Positions 12,241 through 23,482 of a stretch of 37,263 nt of DNA are shown piece after piece. The notes under the pieces are model-generated. The model saw only the letters and a list, made by a program, of their open reading frames with translations, was not told where the DNA came from and did no database searches. The position numbers were made by a program, and so were the translations under genes. The DNA lies in NCBI RefSeq assembly GCF_001949145.1, contig NW_019091550.1, positions 109,684 through 146,946 on the forward strand, in the 5' to 3' direction. Numbering within the stretch: position 1 is the stretch's first letter; every line of letters begins with the position of its first letter. The stretch is from Acanthaster planci. Taxonomy: Eukaryota > Echinodermata > Asteroidea > Valvatida > Acanthasteridae.

Positions 12241-13880
12241 AAATACAATTAATAAAATGATAATAATTCACAGATCAGTTCACAAGAGTGTGTGAATGTA
12301 GAATGGCAGTGTGTTACCAAAAGGAGACCATTTATCAGTTCCAACCTGACTTCCTTGATTGACTTATTGAAATCAATAAGCACTTTATAATCTTCATTGT
12401 TGACAATATGGATAAGTGGGCATGACATGCATCAATTACAACACAGAATGAGTTCTGCATAATCCAAACATGAAAATATCTGGGATTTTTTACAAAAAGC
12501 ACAATTTTGCTTGTATATCAATTAGGAATATTATTTGTAACAAGTTTTAGTGAAAAAATGAAATCATAACTCTTTGTTTAATAATGTATCAGAATCAGCA
12601 GAACACATGAAGACTGACAGACATTTCTGGAGTACATCCATATGCATGGTATTTACAACTACATCGGTGAGAGGGATTATGTGAGAATCAAGACCGGGTG
12701 AAAAGAAGTCAGAGAGGAGAAGGGAGGAAATGAAGTTCAATAAAATATCTGTCAAACGCTCCTAAACTGTCCACTGTTCAGCCCAGAAAAACACACAGAC
12801 TTTCTTTACTTTCAGCCTGCAAAGACTCTACTCGGGCAGAGGTCAGTCATCATACCATACAGTAAAATGTCCATCACAAAAATGAGCAATGTACTCCGAG
12901 TAACTAGACAATGATGTACCATCATGAACAGTCAAACTAAAACCCTGGGTGAAATTCATGCAGAAAGATAACAATACTAACCACTGACATGCAAACAACC
13001 TGTAGGGTACACAGCTGACAAGTAGCTGCACAAGTGCATTGGATTTTCAAATTTACTTACAGTACCCTGGTTTTCATTATTCCAAGTTGTCTGTAAAAAG
13101 CTAAAAAAAAAACTGTACGAACTATACACACAAATTATGAGAACAGAAATCAAAATACTTAAAAAGATGAGTGGTGAATTAAGCTGGGTCCAATCCAGAG
13201 ATGGTACCCTGTTACCACTTAAAAGAGCATGATGTGCACAATCCTTCAGCATTTAACACATTTCATACATAAGTGCTAGCTGCATGCTTTCAATGGCACT
13301 GAAATATCTCTCACATTTCTCTCATCGGTCGTTGTTGTTGACTATTGTGAAGAAAGCCAAGGATCATCAAATAAATGGTACGATAAGACAACAGCAGCAA
13401 AAAAAGGCAAGCCAGGCTATCTTTATGGTGGTCATCTCAGTGTTGCTCATTGAACACTTCATGCAATGCTCGTCTTGGTGGAGATCTCGGAGGAAACTAG
13501 TGTCATGCCAAATGTCAGGGATGGAAATTGGAGTATTTGGTTTGTTCCAAGAGCACAATAAATTGTCACTGTAAAGCTGAACTTCATGATTCAACATGAA
13601 CAAAAGCTTGTATGTTCAGTTTTAACTTCTGTTTGCAAGAAAGTCTATACGTAACAAAAGTAAACTGAAACAAGTATTTGCCATTACATTTGCCGTCGAA
13701 GCCAAAACAGAAGTAAAGGCTCTCTTTCCACGGAAGGCATTTAATTGTGCACACCTTCAGCATTAAAGTTAAGCCCATCACAAGTCTGGTTACAATCGAA
13801 TCCAACCACAAGACTATTCACATATACAAGGAGAGGAACAACACTACAGCAATGCATTTGTTATGGTTCCTATGAAAAGC
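12241..13880. other. AT-rich non-coding interval
   Basis: No exon is recognised. Overlapping open frames on both strands at 13284-13603 are each under 100 codons, match nothing I know, and lack convincing splice signals. Confidence 0.5.
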
Positions 13881-13914
13881 CTGTGCCTTGACTGGCACTG
13901 GAAGACTTGTAACT

Positions 13915-13948
13915 GACTTGTAATGGACTTGAATGCAACACCGTTGAT
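13915..13948 (+). repeat. Dispersed copy of the 667-900 inverted-repeat arm
   Basis: The 34 bases starting GACTTGTAATGGACTTGAAT align without gaps to 870-903 at 27 of 34 positions. The preceding bases (TTGACTGGCACTGGAAGACT, from about 13889) resemble the 24-bp unit at 805-876, so both parts of that cassette appear to be represented here. Confidence 0.6.
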
Positions 13949-16900
13949 TAGTCTTATTAATTACTCCCAACAGACTCCCAGCTCTTGCTGACTTTTATGT
14001 TGATAAGAGTTCCTTCATGTAAAGTAAAACTTCAAGGTGAGTGTGCAAAATGAAGATTTGCCACAAGGCAAAAACTCTGGATTATGATCACAACTTTAAA
14101 AGAAATAAGGCATTTTTCTTGGCATTAGTCACCCACTTCAACTGATACTTAAGACTGATTTTAAGATAAAAAAATCCAGGCCAGAAGCCTTGTTCAAAAT
14201 AGAAAAGTAACAGTACCGAAATTCTATGATACAGATTTCAGTGACATCTTGTTCCCTATATCTTAGCATGGCATGGTTTGTTATGTTTGGAAGATTATGC
14301 ATTCTTGTGCAAAGTGATAAAGGTTTCAAATGTTTTAATACAAAAACTCAGGAATGTAAAAGTTATTTTGTTGCAAAAATTAAAGAGCAAAACAGAAATC
14401 TATGCACACTGTAAAGGGTGTAACACTGTATGTGTTGACCAGAGACTGATGACATTCTTTACGATCAAACCATGGTGGAAAGTATGTATGATCTGTCTTA
14501 AATGTTGTGTTTAAAAAAAATGAAGGTAAGACAGAGAGAATAACCAGAGGAGGCAGCCAATCAACTCTCAGACAACTTCCACGCAACAGCACCAGCCTAA
14601 CGTGTCATGGAATATCCCTAACCAGTGTCGAGTTTAATAGATTACACAAAAAGCAAAGCTGGTAAACAATACAGCATCGTTGATAACTGCAATATATAAA
14701 CAGTTAATACAGACTTATGATGTTCTATGTCACAATTAAAACAATAGTAACAAAAGCACACCAAGGTTAGGAAATATCTGACAACTACCCCCCCGCCATA
14801 CTAGAGTGACAGCTACATTTCAGGTACCACACACTGGTCTTAATGATCAATTCACTAGCCATTCTATTCTAATATTAACACAAATGGGTCGTTCACAAAC
14901 TTATTGTATGAAAAGTCTTCCAAACACAATAAAATGATACAAAGTAAACACAAATTATAAAATAGTATTATTTGAAAAGCAACTACTTAATTTTACAAAG
15001 TCAAATGGTTACTGGGCTTGGGTTTTTTTTTTTTGTAGAAATGCCTTCAGGACAACTAAATAAACCAATGAGCAGACGAATGCAAAACCTAGTCTCTGTC
15101 GTGTTGCACATAACACTTGATAACACGCAGACATTTTCCTGATGATAGACCTCTCTCTGCCACTATGGCATGTACAGAGAAGTGCTTTGATGACTTTGGA
15201 TTCATTGTGAGCAGATTTGGACAGGTTTGCATATGATCTCCGAGGTCAAACTCCTGCAAGTCAACAACTACGTTCATCATTATTAAGTGTCACTACTTCA
15301 CATGTCTCTGCTGTACCTCCTGGACAGATACTTCTATTTATGTTAGTGATGTTTTACGGTGGTCAGTGTGGACAGCTATCCATACATTTCTTTAATATAT
15401 CTAAATTTTATGTAACTCTTTTTTTTTCATCGGCACCATGTCACGTTTTACACTCAAATTAAAATCAAAACAGTGCCCCTAAAACCAAAATGCCTTTTTT
15501 AAAAAATAAATTCAAGCTTAGTCACAAATTAACAAAAGATCATACAACAAGTTGTATGATAAACCTTTTACCACAAATAGCACATCAAAAGTGTGTACGT
15601 AAAAAAGCTGTAAAACTCTAGTTCTAGATATTTTAGCAGTTTTGCAAGCTAACTGAGGCATTGAGAGTAAGGAACATATGACAATACATTATTTGAAAAC
15701 TGCCCTAAAATTGATAGTACACTCAAAATCTTGACACTGAGTGATACCTCCATAAAAGGGTATCTTCATGTACTCTGTAGGAAAAGACAGTGGATTTCAT
15801 AGCAGAGAGCACTTGATATTGGCCAGAACTGATCAATCCTTCATATAATTAAAAAGCACAAGTTTAACAAGTATTAACCTCTTCTTTCTTTTCAGTTATG
15901 TTAACACAATGGCTGTCAGATAGGGACCCAGACTTCACCACGGTTCAATGTAATCTATTTTGACACTTCCTCTCTGACATGTTCTGAAGCAAATGACCTC
16001 AAGAAAACAATGTATTCACCCCAGAACAACTTCCTTCCCTGTGAGCAAATGTTAGGTTACATGAAGCTCTATAAACATGACCAAGGCAGATGTCTTTAGA
16101 GCTACACAGGATCCCCTACAGTCATCTTCAAAGCCCGTGTGCTTGGAGTACACATATATTAAGTTCACACATCTGTCAATAATTACCCCAAAAGGGAAGG
16201 GGGAACTGTGGATGAGAAGCTGCATAATTATGCATTAATGGTAGTATAATGTGGTATCAATATTTCAATAAAGTACTTGTCAAATCATTGATACAAAGAA
16301 AGTATAAATGTAGTTGCGTTTCATTGCATAAAAGAACCAAAAAACCAGCAGTATGGTAACAGTGCTAGTTAAGTTGATATTGGCAAAATAGAAATCCCTT
16401 CACCCAAGAGACGGTCCATCAAGCACACCTAGAACATCAAGTCAATACTGGAAGAATTGATATCATTATCTGTCAGGTATGATCATAACATGAACAATGT
16501 CTTCGCCTAATTGCCACTGAGTGACTTCATTGCCTTGTTCCACTGTACACAAGCAATGACAAATGCTCGTCATCATGTCACTACATCAATTTATTCCATG
16601 TTTGTCAACAAGGGATGTAACAAGTCCTCTCCCAAATACTCTCAAATGACAAAAAGCATCCAGCATTTCAATGTCTAACATCAAACACATTTCAACATTT
16701 TTAAACAATATTTTGCTTAAAGCTAACAGAAACAATGTATGCTTTTTATGAATGTATTACCTTATGGCTATTTTGGCAATTTTTAAATAGGATCATTACA
16801 AATTTTGGATGAATCCCCAACTCTGTCTAAAAAAGGCTAAATGTTCTGACCTTGTTACTAGAAGGTTTCATCATTCAGTTTTGCACTAGTGCTTGTACTC

Positions 16901-19900
16901 CAAAGGTACATTCCAGCTTACATGTACATGACAGATTGATTTACAAATAAGTTACTGTCAATACTTGCCTAAACCTTCTACCAGCGGCTGACAGTTTGAA
17001 TAAAGCAGATGCAAAGTTTAAATGTTACCTAATGATTTCTTTAGATTAGACTGAGCCATGATGGCATACATCACAAACATTTCTGCATTCATTTCTATAC
17101 CTCATTCAGTTGTAGTTCATGTATAGAAGGAACGTTACTTCAATTTTTTATTCAGAACATGTACATGTAACTATCACTTGACTTTAAGTTACATATAGTT
17201 GGAATGGAAAATTCTTCTCTAAATTTTTCTGACTGTAAGAAAAACATATTACTACAATGGCAACATGCTTTGGGAGTACATCCTCACCTGGGTATCTAGA
17301 ATCTACTTTTTTGCGACATATAACCATGTTCAGAAAAAGCAGACGATGCATCCATGTCATGTATTCAGAGGAGACTGATGGATTGAATCAACTAATTCAC
17401 ATATCATACGGTCTTTTAGTAGGCATACATTTTTTCCTCTCTAAACTATCAAATAAACCAACCTCAACAATGACGATAATAAAATCACTGAGACCAACTA
17501 AAGTAAGACTAGAGATCTCTCCCTGAAGCCAGAGAACAACCTATCCGGAATCTACTTGCTTGTCAACCTTTATTACAAAAAAATTCAAAAATCGCATTGC
17601 AAACATCATATATGAACCAATGAATAGAGCTTAAAGAAGTAAGAGTGGTAGGTAGTGCCATTTGGTATACTTCTGCAGTGTAATTAAAAAAAAAATTCCC
17701 CCAAAGTCAATCGTCTGATATAATACAAGTGAGTCGGCTGATGCACTCAGTTTTTTTTTTTACAGCACATGCGGTGATAAAATGTGTTCACTGAACTTAC
17801 TTGTCTCTTCTATACTGCACAAAGTTCTCTGTCACATCTTGTGAACACTAAAAGTTGGATATACAGTCATCACCCTTAACTGGTTTCCCATAATAGCAGA
17901 TAACTTTCACTAAGCCTAGAAAACGATCAATAAAATCAACCTAAATGCCTCGGTAAAAAATGTTCACAAGAAACAACACTGCCAAAGATTACCTATAAAC
18001 CCCTAACAATGACTCACCTAGTTTGTATAACAGATACAGAAACATGGACCCAACTCCCTGTCCATATAATCTAATGTAAATCACAAGAGTAATTAGAATT
18101 TTCAACACGTCCTTCTATAAAAATGGAAATGAAACGCACATCAAGTAAAATATATTTAATGATATACCTAATCATTTATCTATTGAAGCAAAAATTTCAA
18201 AAGTCAACCTTTCCAATTGCTTCTACTTATGCTATATACATATGAAGTCAAACTATCCCCAGATTTGAAATTTTGCAGAATTAACTCATTGCATGTTCTT
18301 GAACAAGAAATTTGAAGACAACAGCATCCACGCAGGTTACTACAATGCATTCCTGTCTGAAAGCAGGTTCCTGTGAAAACTTCCTATTTGTGCAGGGTTG
18401 GGTTGGACCTTTATCTACATGTAGTTAAGGATAATTCCACTCAACCTTATACTTTTACGGGAAGATTGCTGTCTGGCTTAAGGATTCTCACCTGTAGCTG
18501 TCTTTACAGTCATACAGTGGCTGTCACAACAAAGGCAGTGAATTTTATTCTTCATTCTAAATTCAGTAGTTAAATTGCAACTTTTCTGGAGGAAAATGTG
18601 AATAAACACAATCCTAGGCTCACTAATTTTACTTTTGGCAATATGTACCACCATTGGATATATTAAACATTTGAAAGAAATTCCAAACGTAATGTATTCA
18701 TACTGAATCATAGCTTTCTGTGATCAGAAAGAGCATCATGCTATATGGATGAATTCAAGAAGTGTAACATTGTCAGTCAAATGCACTAATATAATATATG
18801 GTGCTGACTTGGCCTATAAATTAATAATACCATGGCTATATTCTTTTCTAAGTTCAATATTATCCATACTTGTGTAACATGTTTATAAAGTGCGGTGACA
18901 TCCACTGAGTGCAAGATTCTAGTGTTAGGATAACTGCCAAGAAAGGACCCACTTGCTGGTTCACATCCCGACTAGGTTTGCACAATTCTACCCACTGTGC
19001 AGCCATTTCCGACCAACCTTGCTATATCAAGAGTAAAAGTGGTGCCCAGTACAGTTGCCTTCAGGTCAGTGAATGACAATTGACAATCAAAGTCTGAAGT
19101 TGTAATAATCAACTACATCATGAAGTGCTTTACGACTGTCTAGTATACGACTGTCTAAGGAGGTGTGACACATGCTTTCTGTACATGTACACCCTTAAGG
19201 AGTTAAAGCACACTTGGATAAAAAAAAGGACTTCACTATATAAATATAAAGAGGACAAAAATTGTGGCTTAAGTCCTAAGAATAATGAATCACAACAACT
19301 ATTAACGGTATATCTGATAATCAACAGGAGCTGCAGATCTGCAACACTGTCTTTATCTACATCTGACATCAATTTATCCCATTACATTGGCTCAACAGAT
19401 AAAAATTGTCAAAATCTTCATTTACTTTGTACATACATTGCACATCAGTTTCTTAACTACCATACATACACCCAGACTTTCTACATGCACTACCAATGAA
19501 GTATATCATACAGTTGATTTGTACTAGTCAAGTATATGCAGGAAATTCAACAGTTCTCCAACATGGAGATTGTTGAAACCCTATAACTTTCCAAAGCTAC
19601 TTTATTATTATCCCTAAATTTAAAAGTGAATGACAGAAAGCTGTATCATTGCATCTGCACACAAATTCTGAACAGAAAAAAAAAACCAATCTACACTGTA
19701 AGTGGTTTGACTAAATGGTAGATTCCTACTTGACTTCTTCAGCATTGGCCCAGCCAATGGAGAAGCCAGCTAGTGATAGCAGCAGCACCATGCCTACATT
19801 AGTCCACACAGTTTTGCACCAGAAGTTTATTTAGACTGCAAAAAAGTACCATAAATCTGAATTGAAATAATATTGATTGAAAATTGTTCAAATTAATCAA

Positions 19901-21074
19901 TATGACAATACATGTGCAGTAGTAATGTTCAATATACCCAGCACATACTGTTGTCTAACTAGATCTATTTTATTTAATTTTAAAATACATTTTGTGCATT
20001 TTTAGGGAATGTTATTATAACCTACAACAGTATATATCAATAACATCTATGATCTATTCATTTAAATTGTCAGTCAATCTTGGCAAAGTCACCAAATTTC
20101 CATGCACAATTCCTTATTATAACAATGTTCCATGGAACTCACCAGTTTCTTCACCTACACACAATGTGTATCATTGTTTATTAGTATCTCTTCCATGTTG
20201 AAAATGAACAGTGCATATCTGAATGGCAGATAGACGAGGTTATAAAATGAAGGCCATTTGGGATGCTCACCAAAATAGGTTGATGTAGCACACTAACCAC
20301 TTAGCAGTGCCCCCAAATGATGCATTTCCTTGCCTACTATCCATACTCCCACTTGCTTCATGCATACAAGACCTGATGATAAATTGCCTATTGTTTGTAA
20401 AATAGGCAAACACTGCAAAATCTGATTACAGTTGAACACCTTTACAAGAAGACAATTGGGCCTTAACAAATTATCTTCTAATTAACAGATACCTTATATT
20501 GTACGTACAGTACTAACGAACAAAGAGCATTAAGAATTGGATCACAACACTTTCCTTATAAGCAGGACGTTTTTTAAACAGTGCTCTGAGTTTTGGTGCT
20601 CAACTGTGTAAACGAAATTGAAAGCTGCTGATCAGAATTGCTTCAACGTTAAAAATCTGTTCACTTTCCTATTACTGGAGGATGAAAACGTGAGAACTGG
20701 CAAAATTGTTAAGGAATACTGCAACTTTTGAAACATTTTTCAGTGCGAAATTCAGTCCATAGGAAAAAACTCACAAGGCATCACATGAGGTTGCTCCAAA
20801 TAAATGTAAATTGCTTTTGTTGTGTGGCAAGTCAGTATACGACAGTAAAGGAGAAGATGCGATTTATGATTTCATGGACAGACTCTAAAACAAATATTCA
20901 GCGCTTGGAAAAATATCATTTTTGCAGGGAGATGGATAACGATATTCAATCAGCAGACATGATTCATGTTAGAAAGATGTTTAACCTTAAAATCCAGCCT
21001 GATCATGCACACGTGGTGCACTACCGATGAAATGACTGAAATCAAATAAAATGAAATCTAATTAAATCATGACA
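13949..21074. other. Long AT-rich interval with no recognised gene
   Basis: Nothing in these 7 kb resembles a known protein domain. The longest open frame (plus 19125-19499, 124 codons) is compositionally like its surroundings. Items seen are a 22-bp palindrome at 15539-15560, poly-T runs near 15027 and 17752, and TACATGTA palindromes at 16919, 17162, 18416 and 19182. Some of this could be extended 3' UTR of the GRK gene or exonless intergenic DNA; I cannot tell which. Confidence 0.5.
15539..15560. repeat. 22-bp palindrome
   Basis: ATCATACAAC (15539-15548) and GTTGTATGAT (15551-15560) are exact reverse complements separated by AA. There is no associated gene. It could be a cruciform-prone site or chance. 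Confidence 0.9.
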
Positions 21075-21080
21075 TTTATT
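21075..21080 (-). promoter_or_regulatory. GRK2: Candidate polyadenylation signal of the GRK gene
   Basis: This is the first canonical AATAAA met on the minus strand after the GRK stop codon, 826 bases downstream of it. A variant ATTAAA lies earlier, near 21530. Neither can be confirmed without transcript data, and the real 3' end may be elsewhere. Confidence 0.3.
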
Positions 21081-21426
21081 CATTCCTTCAATGAATAAAA
21101 GTCCCTGTATTGGCACTCTCTTCTTAGGAAAATGTAATTTGGTTTTAAAACAGATTTCTCCTTTGATATTTCAATAACAAAGCAACAACTCTGTCTGGAG
21201 TCTCATTTTACAATAGCTGGCCACTGTACCCTTGCAAACAGACATGAAAGACCTAACGCAAACTCCTACGCACTTTGAATGTGCCTCACATTGGAGCTTA
21301 CTGCCCTGAGCACAATCTTAAACAGTATGTCTTGATCCACAACAGTTTGAGACAAAGGTCAGTAATGAACATAGAGTATGATGATAACTGTGCAGATCTA
21401 TTAATGAAGGTAAGGAGACAGGTACA

Positions 21427-21448
21427 TCATTTGTCCGTCGACAAATGA
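21427..21448 (-). other. 9-bp stem-tetraloop in the probable GRK 3' UTR
   Basis: TCATTTGTC (21427-21435) pairs perfectly with GACAAATGA (21440-21448) around a four-base loop. It lies about 460 bases after the stop codon and upstream of the first AATAAA, so it would be in the mRNA if that signal is used. Any function is inference. Confidence 0.5.
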
Positions 21449-21905
21449 AGCCAATGACTCTAAAAGAGTTTGGAAACCTTGGAAATAATTAGAAGATTTT
21501 CAAAAGAAATATTTGACATCCCTACATAATTTAATAAATGTGAATGGGGTAAGCCAATGGCACAAGACAGTTCATACATGGCTGTTCAATGTATGTCCAA
21601 CTAGAGTCATTGACACTGCCATTGTATAATGACATTCACTAAAATAAAGATGTGTGCATGTATTAACAAGAATACTGTTAAACTAAGTCAAAGATGTTAC
21701 ACTGTCATGATCTCAGTTCACGTCAGTAAAAAGTCCATCTTTGTTAGTAGGTCAGTAACGTTAGTATACAGCAGTGAAAAGCAGTTAAGACGAGTATTTC
21801 ATTATCTTGGTTCTCATTAAGAACCACAGCTTTAGCTCGCAGTTAATTGCATGACAACACTTATAGAACTGGTTTTTTTTTTGTTTGGCGATGGTAAAGT
21901 TAGTG

Positions 21906-22070
21906 TTAGTGGGCACCATTACTATTGCGTTGGCCCAGTGGTTGGTGTCTCATGATATCAGAGGACGAACCTTGTGTAGCTAGCATCTTGGGACCATGAC
22001 GCAACATCTGCTGAGCTGTGTCAAATGCAAGTGCTATCTCCTTCTTCCACTGAATGTACTCAGGATCACT
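21906..22070 (-). CDS. GRK2: GRK2/3 terminal coding exon: end of PH domain and G-beta-gamma-binding tail
   Basis: The exon follows a TTTGTTTGGCAG acceptor and encodes 54 residues plus TAA. It begins SDPEYIQWKKEIALAF, closely matching the SDPELVQWKKEL start of the long C-terminal PH helix of vertebrate GRK2. The Trp of QWKK corresponds to human Trp643, which contacts G-beta-gamma. The following PKM is kept, but the basic cluster after it (KNK in vertebrates) is replaced by LATQ. The SP site known as the ERK target in human GRK2 (Ser670) is absent; only a GSSSD stretch is nearby. The last residues, PLGQRNSNGAH, still resemble the vertebrate PLVQRGSANGL end and keep a Ser two residues after Arg, where human GRK2 has the PKA site Ser685. 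Probable 3' UTR follows to the left. Confidence 0.96.
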   Translation of the reverse strand, partial: SDPEYIQWKKEIALAFDTAQQMLRHGPKMLATQGSSSDIMRHQPLGQRNSNGAH

Positions 22071-23368
22071 CTGCCAAACAAAACAAACAGGACAAAAAAC
22101 AAACTATTCATTATCTGGCCAAAGTTGAAACTAATCCACGTACATTCATTGAAGAAATAAAGCTAATGTGTTAAACATGGCTCCATGCAACTCAAATCCC
22201 AATTCTGAACATTCTGCATGCAGTGATTTCCTTTGCACAGAACTGTATGGTGTGACCATAACAGTCCCATCTGTGCCAAAATGATCATATGTGACCAAAG
22301 GTTTAATTGAATTTGGGATTTTCTTTTCAGGTACATACACACATGTAAAGGGACAAGGTACCAAAATGGACTAGTTTGTGGCCATACGCTGTATAGAGTG
22401 GGTATGGGGAGGCATTTCATGTGTACATTCATTAGATGCACAAGCAGTCTATGCATGCAAGGATTCCAGTGCAATAAACATGTTTCAGTCTAAAATGTAA
22501 TTTTGAAATCAAAAAAACTTCAAGCTTTCCTTAGTCTGGTCTGGTCCCAGGTAACAAATACTCAAAAGTAAAAGAACAAAAATGCCTTGTCTTCTTTCAG
22601 CTTTATCTTCATATAAATGGTTGCCATTTTTAATTTATTCCACAAACACAAAATTCAAAGCATGACTGTCCTACGAATAAATGACAGAGAAATGTCAAGA
22701 CTTAGTTTAAGCACATGGCCAAAGCAATGCAAAACCTAACCAGTGATTTGACTTACGCTACAACTATGATAAAAGTATTTCCCAAATCGACCTAGCCCCC
22801 AGGTTTTTTTTCAAGGAGCCAGTGTTTCTTCCATTTTTCTCCTCTCCGTACAACACTGCCACTGCACATCCCTCAGTAACTTGTGTGTGTACTTCCAGAC
22901 TTAATTGACAACAAGTACTTTCAACTAAGCTCACAATGTAGGATGGGTTTGCCCTCAATAACTTTTAGTGACAGTTCTACAGAGGGCATGTCATACCAAG
23001 GGTCAGTGCATACTCACAGGGACAGGTGACAGGTTTAACCATCAAAAATCCCATTTATTTGTGCTGTACCTCACAGGCTGCTATAGCAAGCATCCCTGAA
23101 TACTAGAACTTTGAAGATGTACATGTAGTTACAGCCACAAGCAGTGTACAGATATGGTACAACTAATTCTTTCAACTCTGTATTTATGAGGTTAATGACC
23201 CAATTTCGAAAGATGGTTGATATACATGTATCTTGTATTTTTCAGAAATGGTGTTTGTCAGCCAAAACTAACCTGCGGACTGCAGGGGCAGATCATTGCG
23301 AAATAAATGCTTTCAACAAAAATCCTGACTGTCTCACAGTGCGAGTTATTCATTAGCACCCATCTTAC
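22071..23368 (-). other. GRK intron between PH-domain exons (1298 bp, phase 0)
   Basis: It starts GTAAGATGG and ends TTTGGCAG on the minus strand. No exon, RNA gene or clear repeat is visible inside. Two TACATGTA palindromes lie at 23120 and 23223. The open frames in it (for example minus 22163-22474) have no recognisable motif. Confidence 0.8.
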
Positions 23369-23482
23369 CTCTGTCCTTAGTATACAGTTCTTGCCAGCCT
23401 TTAGTTTCAACTGTATGCATTTGAAGCCTTTGACCATCGTTTCCTCAATACTCAATACATGCTCCATCACCAGAACATTTTG
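23369..23482 (-). CDS. GRK2: GRK2/3 internal exon: middle of PH domain
   Basis: This is a 114-bp, phase 0-0 exon of 38 codons, with acceptor TTTCCTTTCACAG and donor GAG|GTAAGA. It reads QNVLVMEHVLSIEE..., corresponding to the SLLTMEEIQSVEE strand of vertebrate GRK2, then VKGFKCIQLKLKAGKNCIL in place of the KERKCLLLKIRGGKQFIL strands. The hydrophobic alternation expected of PH beta strands 5-7 is intact, and the Lys pair around AGK is kept. Divergence from vertebrates is highest at the exon's first residues, which lie in a surface loop. Confidence 0.95.

Noticed and set aside
15089-15260. Possible minus-strand terminal exon after a TTGACTTGCAG acceptor (EFDLGDHMQTCPN...)
   Set aside because: The acceptor has a poor pyrimidine tract, no partner exon is found upstream and the peptide is unrecognised. 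I would revisit it only with transcript data.
18940-18985. tRNA/SINE-like B-box (GGTTCACATCC at about 18959)
   Set aside because: One mismatch to the B-box, no convincing A-box and no cloverleaf could be drawn.
19125-19499. 124-codon plus-strand open frame
   Set aside because: Composition equals the surroundings, no domain, and an antisense open frame overlaps it. Likely chance in AT-rich DNA.
20728-21030. 100-codon plus-strand open frame
   Set aside because: No recognisable motif and no splice structure; it ends just before the candidate GRK poly(A) signal on the other strand.
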